A stretch of DNA of 64,000 nt, from contig CAJAVU010000092.1 of the NCBI GenBank assembly GCA_903945495.1, positions 47,522 to 111,521 on the forward strand, written 5' to 3'. How positions within the stretch are numbered: the stretch's first letter is position 1; every line of letters begins with the position of its first letter. Under the pieces are notes generated by a model. It worked only from the letters and a program-made list of their open reading frames with translations. It did not search any database and had not been told where the DNA came from. Below are positions 9,712-17,793 of the stretch, piece by piece. This stretch comes from an uncultured Flavobacteriales bacterium. Lineage in GTDB: Bacteria; Bacteroidota; Bacteroidia; Flavobacteriales_D; Crocinitomicaceae. The translations under genes and the position numbers were made by a program.

Positions 9712-10377
9712 TTACTCATGCGGATGCTCATCTTCTGGCGCTTCAGGATTGAAGTTCATAATTTCATCCATGAATTGATCGAAGGTTACTTTTTTAAAGT
9801 CGGAAGGAATGCCAAATAAGTCATGTTCGGGTACCATTGTTTCCATTAATTTCAGGCTGTAAACATACAATCCATCTACCGTTGGGACGTAATATTTAAC
9901 CAAGAGGCCCGGGAAATCGTCAAATGAATTCAGGTATTTTGTGCTTCGATTTTTAAGGTACAGAAATTCCATTGGTTCTTCAAAATCAGCATGCTTCACA
10001 ATCAATCGTTTTGCTTTTTGTCCAGCAATTTTGCGTTTTCCCCATTTTTTTTCGAAGGTGTAAGGAAAAGTGTCGCGTTTTTGAGAGTTATGATCAGTTT
10101 GAATAGCGTAGTTGTTAATTGGAGTTTCCAACAGCAAATACGATTTGTTCAGCACCATGTGTTTAATCATAACTTGTTGCCCCAATTGTAGACTTGTGTT
10201 TTCAATGCGCAGCAAGGTGTCGTCCGTGTAAACCACCATTTCACGATTGGGGATCATTTTCTTCAAGTTGGTATCACAAATCTGAACATCGTACACTAGT
10301 TTCCCATGAAAAGGAAGCAGTTCTTGGGCGAACGATGAGGAAATAACAAGCAAGAAAACAACTACAATTGAACGCAT
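9712..10377 (-). CDS. Exported GLPGLI-like protein
   Basis: A 221-residue protein with a signal peptide (residues 1-17, cleavage after SSSFAQ). The mature part starts LPFHGKLVYDVQI and later has SFDDFPGLLVKYYV. This layout, a first strand of the form G-x-L-x-Y followed by a central F-P-G-L motif, resembles the GLPGLI/DUF4412-type periplasmic beta-sandwich proteins of Bacteroidota, whose function is not established. It ends in an acidic tail with EDEHPHE. It is flanked on both sides by repeat-rich gene-free DNA and so is probably a single-gene unit. Confidence 0.75.
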   Translation of the reverse strand: MRSIVVVFLLVISSSFAQELLPFHGKLVYDVQICDTNLKKMIPNREMVVYTDDTLLRIENTSLQLGQQVMIKHMVLNKSYLLLETPINNYAIQTDHNSQKRDTFPYTFEKKWGKRKIAGQKAKRLIVKHADFEEPMEFLYLKNRSTKYLNSFDDFPGLLVKYYVPTVDGLYVYSLKLMETMVPEHDLFGIPSDFKKVTFDQFMDEIMNFNPEAPEDEHPHE

Positions 10378-10580
10378 AGGTATTGAATTTGGTTCGAAAT
10401 TACATAAGATTTCGGGAATAACGTGAAATGGGGTGAAGGTAACGGTTGAAAGTATTTAAATATTCCTGTTTCTTGATTTGTCCGTCTCGGCTGTCGGAAA
10501 TTGATTATAAAGGAAATTCGCAAATTATCTTTGCTGCTGGCTACTCAGGTCGCAGTATTGCGAATGAATACTATTTGACA

Positions 10581-10631
10581 TCTAATTGTAGGAACGTCGT
10601 GTTTCTTGAGTTTATCGAAAAATCGCGTCCC
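10581..10631. repeat. 51-bp interspersed repeat, copy A
   Basis: This starts TCTAATTGTAGGAACGTCGT and ends ATCGCGTCCC. It aligns over its full 51 bp, without gaps, to 10860-10910. Its ends can pair imperfectly as a hairpin. Copy A is the more diverged. Confidence 0.8.
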
Positions 10632-10664
10632 TTTTTGATTTGTAATATGTGGTGGGTTTTTATT

Positions 10665-10681
10665 CAACCCCTTCAGGGTTG
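10665..10681. repeat. Short palindrome CAACCC...GGGTTG
   Basis: CAACCC and GGGTTG flank CTTCA. Related TTCAGGGTTG-like motifs recur 45 and 155 bp downstream. No T-run follows, so a terminator is unlikely. Confidence 0.65.
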
Positions 10682-10790
10682 TGGTGGTCAGTGGTAAAGT
10701 TTTTAGTATTGATGTTCTACTCCTTCAGGGTTGGAATGGATTAATTTTCGGAATTAAATGCCGTTTACTTTGATAGGTTGGTTTATATTC

Positions 10791-10823
10791 TGATCACTAG
10801 TCATTAGTCACCAATCACTAATT
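10791..10823. repeat. Degenerate CACTAGTCA tandem array
   Basis: Units of about 7-9 bp (TCACTAG, TCATTAG, TCACCAA, TCACTAA) follow each other. The same unit recurs at 10951-10986. Confidence 0.8.
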
Positions 10824-10859
10824 AAACCCCTCAGGGTAGGAATAGATTATTTCACTAAA

Positions 10860-10910
10860 TCTAATCGTAGGGACGTCGCGGACACTGAGGCTCTCGAAGG
10901 GTCGCGTCCC
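10860..10910. repeat. 51-bp interspersed repeat, copy B
   Basis: This starts TCTAATCGTAGGGACGTCGC and ends GGTCGCGTCCC. GGGACG and CGTCCC at the ends form a 6-bp stem. An inner 20 bp (CTGAGGCTCTCGAAGGGTCG) matches the complement of 3916-3935 with one mismatch, so the family is dispersed. Confidence 0.85.
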
Positions 10911-10950
10911 GAAATAGATTAATTGATTCCCAGAAATAATTTGGTTTAAA

Positions 10951-10986
10951 TCTAGTCACCAGTCACTAATCACTAGTCGCTAGTTC
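10951..10986. repeat. Degenerate CACTAGTCA tandem array, second block
   Basis: Units TAGTCACCAG, TCACTAA, TCACTAG and TCGCTAG run together just upstream of the arginase promoter. Confidence 0.8.
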
Positions 10987-10997
10987 ATTTAAAATTG

Positions 10998-11005
10998 TAA
11001 TTTTG
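10998..11005 (+). promoter_or_regulatory. Bacteroidota -7 element for the arginase-argS unit
   Basis: TAATTTTG matches TANNTTTG and lies 16 bp before the arginase ATG. No clear -33 box is present; the tandem repeat occupies that position. Confidence 0.5.
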
Positions 11006-11021
11006 CGCCACATCTTATTTT

Positions 11022-11975
11022 ATGAAGAAAGAAATTACGTTTATCGTCAATCGATCTGAGATAACTGCTGGTACACGCGGTGCCTCATTGGGACCTGATG
11101 CCATCTTTGCTGCGGCCAGGACAAAAAAGAGTTTGTTGTTTGGTGCGTATCCAATGATTGAATTGCCGAATTATAATAATTTATTAGATCAACCAGTAAA
11201 ACATCCGTTTGCGAAAAGAGCTGAAGGACTTGTTCAGGTGTTCGATGATGTTGCAACAAGCATTAGCGAAACGCTTTTAGCAGGAAAATTTCCATTCGTT
11301 TTGGCTGGAGATCATGGTTCTGCAGGTGGAACAATCGCTGGGATTAAAAAAGCATATCCCAATCAACGCTTAGGTGTTGTGTGGATTGATGCGCATGGTG
11401 ATTTACATACACCGTACACAACTCCTTCAGGAAATATGCACGGAATGCCTTTGTCGACGGCCTTGAACGAGGATAATCTACCGTGCAAAATCAATGATGT
11501 GGATGAAGAGTCGACAAGACTTTGGAATCAATTAAAGAATACAGGTGTTGAAGGCGCTAAAATTCAACCAAGCGACTTGGTGTTTATTGCTGTCCGTGAT
11601 ACTGAACTTGAGGAAAATGCCTTGATGGATCGTTTAAATATCAAAAATTATACGGTTGCCGATGTGAACTCTGAAGGTACGGAAGCAATTGCCAATAGTG
11701 TGTTACATCGTTTGAAGGAATGTGATTTGATCTACATTTCATTTGATGTGGATTCAATGGATCCCAAAGCAACATCTTATGGAACTGGAACACCAGTAAA
11801 AAATGGCTTGATGCCGAAACAAGCGCGTGAATTGTTGACACATTTATCGACGACCTCTAAAACGGTTTGTGTTGAATTTGTGGAAGTGAATCCGTGTTTG
11901 GATGAAAAATTAAATAGAATGGGTGAGGTAGCTTTTGAATTAATCGAAGGCTTAGTTACCGCAATGAATAAATAA
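11022..11975 (+). CDS. rocF: Arginase
   Basis: A 317-residue ureohydrolase that splits arginine to ornithine and urea in the cytoplasm. The manganese ligands are all visible: His98 in AGDHGSAGGT, Asp123, His125 and Asp127 in WIDAHGDLHT, and Asp242 and Asp244 in SFDVDSMDP. The loop PSGNMHGMPL after the second motif is of the arginase type. Formiminoglutamase or agmatinase remain possible because the family shares these motifs. It sits 2 bp upstream of argS, so the two are certainly co-transcribed: one enzyme breaks arginine down and the other charges it to tRNA. The ATG follows a purine-poor leader, but no other start fits. Confidence 0.9.
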   Translation: MKKEITFIVNRSEITAGTRGASLGPDAIFAAARTKKSLLFGAYPMIELPNYNNLLDQPVKHPFAKRAEGLVQVFDDVATSISETLLAGKFPFVLAGDHGSAGGTIAGIKKAYPNQRLGVVWIDAHGDLHTPYTTPSGNMHGMPLSTALNEDNLPCKINDVDEESTRLWNQLKNTGVEGAKIQPSDLVFIAVRDTELEENALMDRLNIKNYTVADVNSEGTEAIANSVLHRLKECDLIYISFDVDSMDPKATSYGTGTPVKNGLMPKQARELLTHLSTTSKTVCVEFVEVNPCLDEKLNRMGEVAFELIEGLVTAMNK

Positions 11976-11977
11976 AA

Positions 11978-13879
11978 ATGGAAAGTACAATTAAGGAATT
12001 ATTAGTAGCGAATTCAAACGAATTGTTTGGTTTGCAAATTGACGCGAATCTTGTTCAATTTCAAAAAACACGTAAAGAAGTTGAAGGTGATTTAACGTTA
12101 GTAATTTTTCCTTTTGTGAAATTATTGCGCTGTGCTCCGCAAGAAGCTGGTGAAAAGATTGGACGGTTTTTGGTCGATAAAATGCCAGAAATTGAACGAT
12201 TTGAAGTGGTAAGTGGATTCTTGAATTTATCGATTTCTGCAGATTTTTGGATTGCGCAGTTAAACGCCATGACCGGAGTGAAAAACTATGGTTATGCGGA
12301 AGCGAATTCAAAATCAACTGTGATGGTGGAATATTCTTCTCCAAACACGAATAAACCGCTTCACCTTGGACATTTACGTAACAATTTCTTAGGCTATTCA
12401 GTTTCTGAGATTTTAAAAGCGAATGGTCACAAAGTCGTGAAAACGCAAGTGATCAACGATCGTGGAATTCATATTTGTAAAAGCATGTTGGCGTGGGAGA
12501 AATTCTCGCCATTGAATGAAAAAGGAGAACGCGAAACACCTGAAAATACTGGTTTGAAAGGTGATAAATTGGTTGGTAAATACTACGTTGAATTTGATAA
12601 ACACTTCAATGCAGAAGCCAAAGCAATTATCGCTGATTGGGAAGCAGGTAAATTTGATGGTTTTGACCCAGAAATCAAAGCTGAATTTGAACGTTTGACT
12701 GAAGCGAAAGCTGGGAAAGACGAAAAAGCAGTAAAAGGCTTGGACGACAAAATCAAAGACTTAGCGAAAAACCAAACTTCCTTGTTGCAAGAAGCCAAAG
12801 ATATGTTGGTGAAATGGGAAGCGCGCGATCCGCAAGTATATTTGTTGTGGACAACCATGAACAATTGGGTATACGCTGGTTTCGAGGTTACGTATAAAGC
12901 AATGGGTGTTGATTTTGATACCTTGTATTATGAATCCGAAACATTTCTTTTAGGAAAAGACATTGTGTTGGATGGTCTTCAAAAAGGCATTTTCTTCCGT
13001 AAAGACGATGGTTCTGTTTGGATTGATTTGACAGCAGATGGTTTGGATGAAAAATTAGTACTTCGTTCGGATGGAACGGCTGTTTACATGACACAAGATA
13101 TTGGAACGGCTGTCGATCGTTTCAAGGATTATCCAGATTTAAGTAGTATTATTTATACGGTTGGTAACGAGCAAGATTACCATTTCAAAGTCTTGTTTTT
13201 GATTTTGGAGAAAATGGGCTTCTCGTGGGCAAAACATTGCGCGCACCTTTCTTACGGAATGGTTGATTTACCGACAGGTAAAATGAAATCACGTGAAGGA
13301 ACGGTTGTAGATGCGGATGATTTAATGGCGGATGTTGTTGCTGCAGCTACTGAAATGACACAAGAACGTGGGCATTTGGAAGGAATGTCAGACGATGAGA
13401 AAAATAAACTGTTCAACCTAATTGGGATGGGCGGATTGAAATACTACTTGTTGAAAGTGGATCCAAAGAAACGCATGATGTTCAATCCAGAAGAATCGAT
13501 TGAATTGAATGGTAATACTGGTCCGTTTATTCAATATGCTCACGCACGTATCAAATCCTTGTTGACGAAATCGGGTAGTGCGGCCAATTCAACGGTTAGT
13601 GCATCTGTCTTGCAAGAAGTTGAAAAGGACATCATCAAATTGTTGGTAGAATTCCCGTCTATTATTGCTGAAGCTGGACGTGATCAATCGCCAGCTGTCA
13701 TTGCGAACTTTACGTTTGAATTGGTAAAAGCCTACAATCATTTCTATCAATCAGTTCCAATCTTAATTGAACAAGACGAGAACTTGAAAGAAATGCGTTT
13801 GGTGCTAAGTGCGAACGTTGCCAAAGTAATTGATTTGGCGATGCGTTTGTTGGGGATTCAGGTTCCTGAACGAATGTAA
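11978..13879 (+). CDS. argS: Arginyl-tRNA synthetase
   Basis: A 633-residue class I synthetase that joins arginine to its tRNA. An N-terminal Arg-specific additional domain (about 1-100) precedes the catalytic core. The HIGH motif is HLGH (His129-His132) in NTNKPLHLGHLRN. The KMSKS position, near residue 430, reads GKMKSREGTVV, a replacement common in ArgRS. The C-terminal helical DALR anticodon-binding domain spans about 520-633. Length is slightly above the usual 550-600 because of a Lys/Glu-rich insert near residues 180-275. A degenerate tandem repeat begins about 20 bp after the stop. Confidence 0.97.
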   Translation: MESTIKELLVANSNELFGLQIDANLVQFQKTRKEVEGDLTLVIFPFVKLLRCAPQEAGEKIGRFLVDKMPEIERFEVVSGFLNLSISADFWIAQLNAMTGVKNYGYAEANSKSTVMVEYSSPNTNKPLHLGHLRNNFLGYSVSEILKANGHKVVKTQVINDRGIHICKSMLAWEKFSPLNEKGERETPENTGLKGDKLVGKYYVEFDKHFNAEAKAIIADWEAGKFDGFDPEIKAEFERLTEAKAGKDEKAVKGLDDKIKDLAKNQTSLLQEAKDMLVKWEARDPQVYLLWTTMNNWVYAGFEVTYKAMGVDFDTLYYESETFLLGKDIVLDGLQKGIFFRKDDGSVWIDLTADGLDEKLVLRSDGTAVYMTQDIGTAVDRFKDYPDLSSIIYTVGNEQDYHFKVLFLILEKMGFSWAKHCAHLSYGMVDLPTGKMKSREGTVVDADDLMADVVAAATEMTQERGHLEGMSDDEKNKLFNLIGMGGLKYYLLKVDPKKRMMFNPEESIELNGNTGPFIQYAHARIKSLLTKSGSAANSTVSASVLQEVEKDIIKLLVEFPSIIAEAGRDQSPAVIANFTFELVKAYNHFYQSVPILIEQDENLKEMRLVLSANVAKVIDLAMRLLGIQVPERM

Positions 13880-13901
13880 TTCAAAAGAAGCGAGATTCGA
13901 G

Positions 13902-13977
13902 AAAAAACTCTCGACTCTGGGCTCTCGATTCTCGGCTCTCAGATCTCGGCTCTCGATTCTCAGTTCTCGATTCTCAC
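13902..13977. repeat. Degenerate TCTCGATTCTC tandem array
   Basis: About eight units of 8-10 bp (CTCTCGACT, CTCTCGATT, CTCGGCTCT and similar). The array runs into the last codons of the minus-strand acetylesterase gene and supplies its stop codon. A sister array lies at 16076-16113. Confidence 0.9.
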
Positions 13978-15369
13978 CTGAAATCCAAACAAGGGCAATC
14001 CGGCGCTGTTTTTTACATTACCTAGTTGGAAGTTTTTATAACAATAGCGTACGGCAGTGGGTTTTGTGACTTCTGGTGCTTCAACACGTAATGCTTTACG
14101 ATCTTCGCTTAATGTTGCTTTCGCTGGGTAGAAAATAGCATCTTCTCCGGCTATTTCAAAGCCAATATAGTCTTCCATTGGTTGAATTCCATCGTATACA
14201 TTATTGAAGTACAACACAATTGCATTCTCACGGAAAAGGTAAGAAGCAAAGGAAGGTGAAAGTGCTTGAATTGAGGATAATTGATACGTATGCATTAAAG
14301 CATAGTTGGCCAAGCGTTCACCGACTTCTTTTTTACGTGGAGGGTGAATGTTGTTCAGTTCGTTTTCTGTTACAAGGTCGTTTGTTCCAATGATTCCAAC
14401 GTTTGTGTTTTCTTTTGCACAATTAAATTGGGCTGTACGTAAATGTGCTGCTGTGATTGCGGTTTCATAATTATACGGTGCAATTTCCACGATTAGAAAA
14501 GGAAGATCACCCAAGTTCCATTCGCTGCGCCACAAGGCAATCATTTCCGTTAATTTTGATTGATAGGTTGCGTAGCGATCCGTGTTCGACTCTCCTTGGT
14601 ACCAACAAAATCCTTTGATGGTGTAATGACGCATAGGATGTAGCATCCCATTGTACATGATCCATGGTTTTTTCCATGTTTCATTTGCGCTGTATTCTAT
14701 GTCTAAGTCCAAATCGTTGTATTTCTCAACCAAAGTTCGCGTCATCCAACCTTCAACACTCGATCCGCCCCAGCTAGAATTGATAATTCCAATAGGAACG
14801 TTTAATTGCTCTCTTAATCGGTTTGCGAAAAAATAAGACGTTGCGCTCATTCCAGTAATGTTCAATTTTCCTGGGACTTGCCATTTTCCTTCACAGCGTT
14901 CAACGGGTGCTTCTTGCGGATTTCGTTTCACCGTTAGCATACGGATTCCTAGTTCACCATCCACATTTTTTATCACGCTATCAGCTCCTTCAATCGGTTG
15001 ATCTTTGAATCCGCGCAAAGGCATTTCCATGTTCGATTGACCAGAACAAAACCAAACTTCACCAATTAAAACATCTTCTAGTTTGTGCGTTAATCCTTCT
15101 TTAAAGGTAATCGTGTGTTTTGTAAAACTTCCTTTTGGTGTTTGGATAAGCACTTGCCAATTTCCATCCTTATCTGCACGAACGTGAAAGGTCTTTTTTG
15201 ACCAGGAAACGTTGATTTTAACCAGCTTTTTCTTGTTCGCTTTCCCCCATAATTTCACCTTCGTGTTTTGTTGCAGTACCATGTGATCACTCATGGCATC
15301 TGGTAAGTCAACATTGGCAAAAACGCAAAGTTGAAGAAGTAGAAATGATATGAAAAGGATGAAACGCAA
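13960..15369 (-). CDS. Sialate O-acetylesterase-like SGNH hydrolase
   Basis: A 469-residue exported esterase of the SASA type. Residues 1-19 are a signal peptide. Block I is WFCSGQSNMEMP with nucleophile Ser112, block III is CWYQGESN, and the Asp/His block is INNIHPPRKKEVGERL. These enzymes remove O-acetyl groups from sialic acids or plant polysaccharides; the substrate cannot be told from sequence. N- and C-terminal beta-sandwich parts flank the hydrolase core. The last residues RIEN and the stop lie inside the TCTCGATTCTC repeat. A DUF4159 gene lies 34 bp upstream on the same strand. Confidence 0.9.
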   Translation of the reverse strand: MRFILFISFLLLQLCVFANVDLPDAMSDHMVLQQNTKVKLWGKANKKKLVKINVSWSKKTFHVRADKDGNWQVLIQTPKGSFTKHTITFKEGLTHKLEDVLIGEVWFCSGQSNMEMPLRGFKDQPIEGADSVIKNVDGELGIRMLTVKRNPQEAPVERCEGKWQVPGKLNITGMSATSYFFANRLREQLNVPIGIINSSWGGSSVEGWMTRTLVEKYNDLDLDIEYSANETWKKPWIMYNGMLHPMRHYTIKGFCWYQGESNTDRYATYQSKLTEMIALWRSEWNLGDLPFLIVEIAPYNYETAITAAHLRTAQFNCAKENTNVGIIGTNDLVTENELNNIHPPRKKEVGERLANYALMHTYQLSSIQALSPSFASYLFRENAIVLYFNNVYDGIQPMEDYIGFEIAGEDAIFYPAKATLSEDRKALRVEAPEVTKPTAVRYCYKNFQLGNVKNSAGLPLFGFQVRIEN

Positions 15370-15403
15370 GCTCGTTGAGATTATATGTTTTATACTTTAA
15401 ACA

Positions 15404-16057
15404 TTACTCCATAAACGCATACATAAGAATGTTTGCACCCATTTGTAAGGCTTGGGTTCTTTTTTCTGGTGGATCGTTGTGCACAGGTTGATCCTCCCAT
15501 CCATCACTCAAATCTGTTTCATACGTGTACAAACACACCAAGCGTCCATTTTCGATAATTCCAAATGCTTGCGGGCGTTTCCCATCGTGCTCATGGATTT
15601 TCGGTAAACCATTGAAATCGTATTTCTGATGAAAAATCGGATGATCGAATGGTAATTCTACTAATTGATTGTTTGGAAATACTTTCTTCAATTCAACACG
15701 GATAAATTCATCCATTCCGTAGTTGTCATCGATGTGTAAAAATCCACCAGCCAATAAATACGTTCTTAAATTTTCTGCCTCAGCACTCGAAAACACAACG
15801 TTTCCGTGTCCTGTCATGTGAAGCATCGGGTATTGAAACAAATCTTGACTTCCAACTTCAACATACGGAACATCTTTCGAAATATTTGTACCCAAATTTT
15901 GATTCGTATACCCAATCAAATTCGGCAGAGCAGTTGGATTCGCATAGTAATCGCCACCACCAGAATATTTCAACACCGCCAATTGATACGTTCCTTGTCC
16001 CAAGACAAGTGACGCCATCAATGCAAGTGTGAATGTAAGTATGTGTTTTAGTTTCAT
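15404..16057 (-). CDS. DUF4159-domain exported protein
   Basis: A 217-residue protein with a signal peptide (residues 1-20, ending VLGQ). The rest matches the DUF4159 pattern: KYSGGGDYYANPTALPNL near the N-terminus, the central MLHMTGHGNV and GGFLHIDDNYGMD, and a late GDGW-like DLSDGWED. The fold is related to glutamine-amidotransferase-like domains but no catalytic Cys is seen. In Bacteroidota such genes are often near membrane-complex or MoxR-type genes; that context is absent here. It lies between rsmE and the acetylesterase on the same strand, with a repeat array between it and rsmE. Confidence 0.85.
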   Translation of the reverse strand: MKLKHILTFTLALMASLVLGQGTYQLAVLKYSGGGDYYANPTALPNLIGYTNQNLGTNISKDVPYVEVGSQDLFQYPMLHMTGHGNVVFSSAEAENLRTYLLAGGFLHIDDNYGMDEFIRVELKKVFPNNQLVELPFDHPIFHQKYDFNGLPKIHEHDGKRPQAFGIIENGRLVCLYTYETDLSDGWEDQPVHNDPPEKRTQALQMGANILMYAFME

Positions 16058-16075
16058 TATATCAATTTCTATCTA

Positions 16076-16113
16076 CTTCTCGATTCTCGGTTCTCAGTTC
16101 TCGATTCTCAACT
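16076..16113. repeat. Degenerate TCTCGATTCTC tandem array, second block
   Basis: Four to five units (CTCGATTCTCGG, TTCTCAG, TTCTCGATTCTC). It overlaps the last five codons of rsmE and encodes its RIEN tail and stop. The first 16-18 bases from that tail are identical to the array ending the acetylesterase gene 2.1 kb away. Confidence 0.9.
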
Positions 16114-16792
16114 TCGCCATCATCACAGCATACAATCCAGCCGTTTCAGTTCTCAAACGATTTTCACCTAAAGTTATTGTTTTATATCCATTCTTCAAAG
16201 CCAAATCTACTTCTTCCAGTGTGAAATCGCCTTCTGGACCAATTAATATTGGACAATCAGTTGGTTTAAATTGAGCTTGTATTGTATCTTTTTGCGCATC
16301 GTAGCAGTGAGCAATTAAGCCATTTGGATGCGTTTGAATAAAGTCTTTTACAGGTGTCAACGCGTTTAACTTCGGTAAATACAAGCGTTTCGATTGTTTC
16401 ATGGCTGAAACGAGTATTTTCTCAAAACGATCTTCTTTCGTGTTTTTGCGTTCATTGTTCTTACACAATAACAAGGTGATTTCTGTAACACCAATTTCTG
16501 TTGCTTTTTCCAAAAACCACTCGATGCGATCATTGTTCTTTGTAGGAGCGATCGCAATATGAATGGAAGAGGAGGGAGCTGCTTCTGTTTTTACCGAAAG
16601 AATTTCTAAACGGCATTTTTTTGGATTCGCTTCTGTGATTTTCGCTGTGAATTCACTTCCCAAACCGTTGACAATTGCCAATTCATCTCCCACTTGCATG
16701 CGCAATACGCGACATGCATGTTTCGATTCTTCTTCCGAAAGAATGTGTTGTTTTGCATCAATTGCAATGGTAGAATCGTAGAATAAACGCAT
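16094..16792 (-). CDS. rsmE: 16S rRNA (uracil-1498 N3) methyltransferase
   Basis: A 232-residue SPOUT-class methyltransferase that methylates U1498 of 16S rRNA using S-adenosylmethionine. An N-terminal PUA-like domain (about 1-70, with HACRVLRMQVGD) precedes the knotted SPOUT domain, whose cofactor motifs ILIGPEGDFT and LGENRLRTETAG are clear. The start ATG overlaps the holA stop by one base, so it is translationally coupled. The C-terminus KLRIEN is encoded by the repeat array rather than by typical family sequence. Confidence 0.95.
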   Translation of the reverse strand: MRLFYDSTIAIDAKQHILSEEESKHACRVLRMQVGDELAIVNGLGSEFTAKITEANPKKCRLEILSVKTEAAPSSSIHIAIAPTKNNDRIEWFLEKATEIGVTEITLLLCKNNERKNTKEDRFEKILVSAMKQSKRLYLPKLNALTPVKDFIQTHPNGLIAHCYDAQKDTIQAQFKPTDCPILIGPEGDFTLEEVDLALKNGYKTITLGENRLRTETAGLYAVMMAKLRIEN

Positions 16793-17793
16793 CAGTGTAG
16801 CAATCTATAAATCATTTCTTTCATTAAATCGCCTTGTGTGAAAGCGCCAGAATTGCCCACACCTTTTGATTTTAAATCGTATTCATGTAAAATCGCAATG
16901 TTCGCTGCAATTTTCTTTGGATTAAAGACTTTAGAGGCATTGACCAATTCACCCGCAACAAAGGGATGAACTTTCAATGCACTTGCAACCGCTTCTTTTG
17001 ATTTGACAGGTAAAAAGTGAATGCGCATCAACTGTGAATAGAATTTAAACACGGTTGAAATCACCATAATGATGTCGGCAGCTTTTGGATTGTGATCAAA
17101 GTAATCGACAATTTTAAAGGCTTTTGGAACATCACGCACAGCCATCGCATTCGTTAATTCGAAGACGTTGTAATCTTTCGAAATGCCAATGTTTTCCTCA
17201 ATGTGAATGTCGTTGATGGTGGTTCCTTTTTCTAATAAAATCGCCAGTTTATCAATTTCATTCACGATGCGACCCAAATCTGTTCCTAAGAATTCCGCCA
17301 AAAGCATGCACGCTTTTGAAGTAATCCCAAATCCTGTTGATTTCACGTATGCCTCTATCCAACCAACTAATTGGTAGTCGCGAACTTTATCTGATTTGAA
17401 TACAATTCCATTTTTCGCCGCTGATTTCATCAACTTCTTTCTGGAATCGTAGGTTTTGTATTTGTAATTCACAACGAAAATGGTCGTGTCAGAAGGATTC
17501 TCATAGTAATCTTCCAACTTATCCATGTCCTTGAAATCTTGTGCTTCCTTCAAAATGACCAATTTTCGTGCGGCCATCATTGGGTAATTTTTCAACTCAG
17601 AAATCAAACTCAAAGCTTCCGCATCCTTTCCATACAAGATGGTTTGGTTGAAGTCGCGCTCATGTTCTTCAAGGGCATTTTCGGTAATTACACGTGTGAT
17701 TTCATCAATAAAATACGCTTCTTCCCCGTGAAGGAAATAGATCTTTTCCAGCTTTCCAGCTAGAATTTCTTTTATGATGAGTTTGTAATCCAT
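16792..17793 (-). CDS. holA: DNA polymerase III subunit delta
   Basis: A 333-residue clamp-loader subunit that opens the sliding clamp during replication. The N-terminal KIYFLHGEEAYFIDEI is the hallmark start of HolA, replacing a functional P-loop. The middle has IFVVNYKYKTYDSRKKL, where a lid region is expected, and the C-terminal third is the helical collar domain. Length fits the family. It overlaps pepT and rsmE by one base on each side (TAATG junctions), so pepT-holA-rsmE form one operon. Confidence 0.93.
   Translation of the reverse strand: MDYKLIIKEILAGKLEKIYFLHGEEAYFIDEITRVITENALEEHERDFNQTILYGKDAEALSLISELKNYPMMAARKLVILKEAQDFKDMDKLEDYYENPSDTTIFVVNYKYKTYDSRKKLMKSAAKNGIVFKSDKVRDYQLVGWIEAYVKSTGFGITSKACMLLAEFLGTDLGRIVNEIDKLAILLEKGTTINDIHIEENIGISKDYNVFELTNAMAVRDVPKAFKIVDYFDHNPKAADIIMVISTVFKFYSQLMRIHFLPVKSKEAVASALKVHPFVAGELVNASKVFNPKKIAANIAILHEYDLKSKGVGNSGAFTQGDLMKEMIYRLLH

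Larger units (their letters stand above)
10378..11021. other. Gene-free repeat-rich stretch before arginase
   Basis: This 640-bp region holds no credible gene. It contains two copies of a 51-bp repeat, three copies of a TTCAGGGTTGGAAT-like motif (about 10671-10681, 10722-10737 and 10829-10843), and two arrays of a degenerate CACTAGTCA unit. An 83-codon plus-strand frame at 10446-10697 runs through the repeats and is rejected as a gene. Confidence 0.8.

Noticed and set aside
10446..10697. 83-codon plus-strand frame
   Set aside because: It runs through the 51-bp repeat and the TTCAGGGTTG motifs, so it is repeat DNA that happens to be open.
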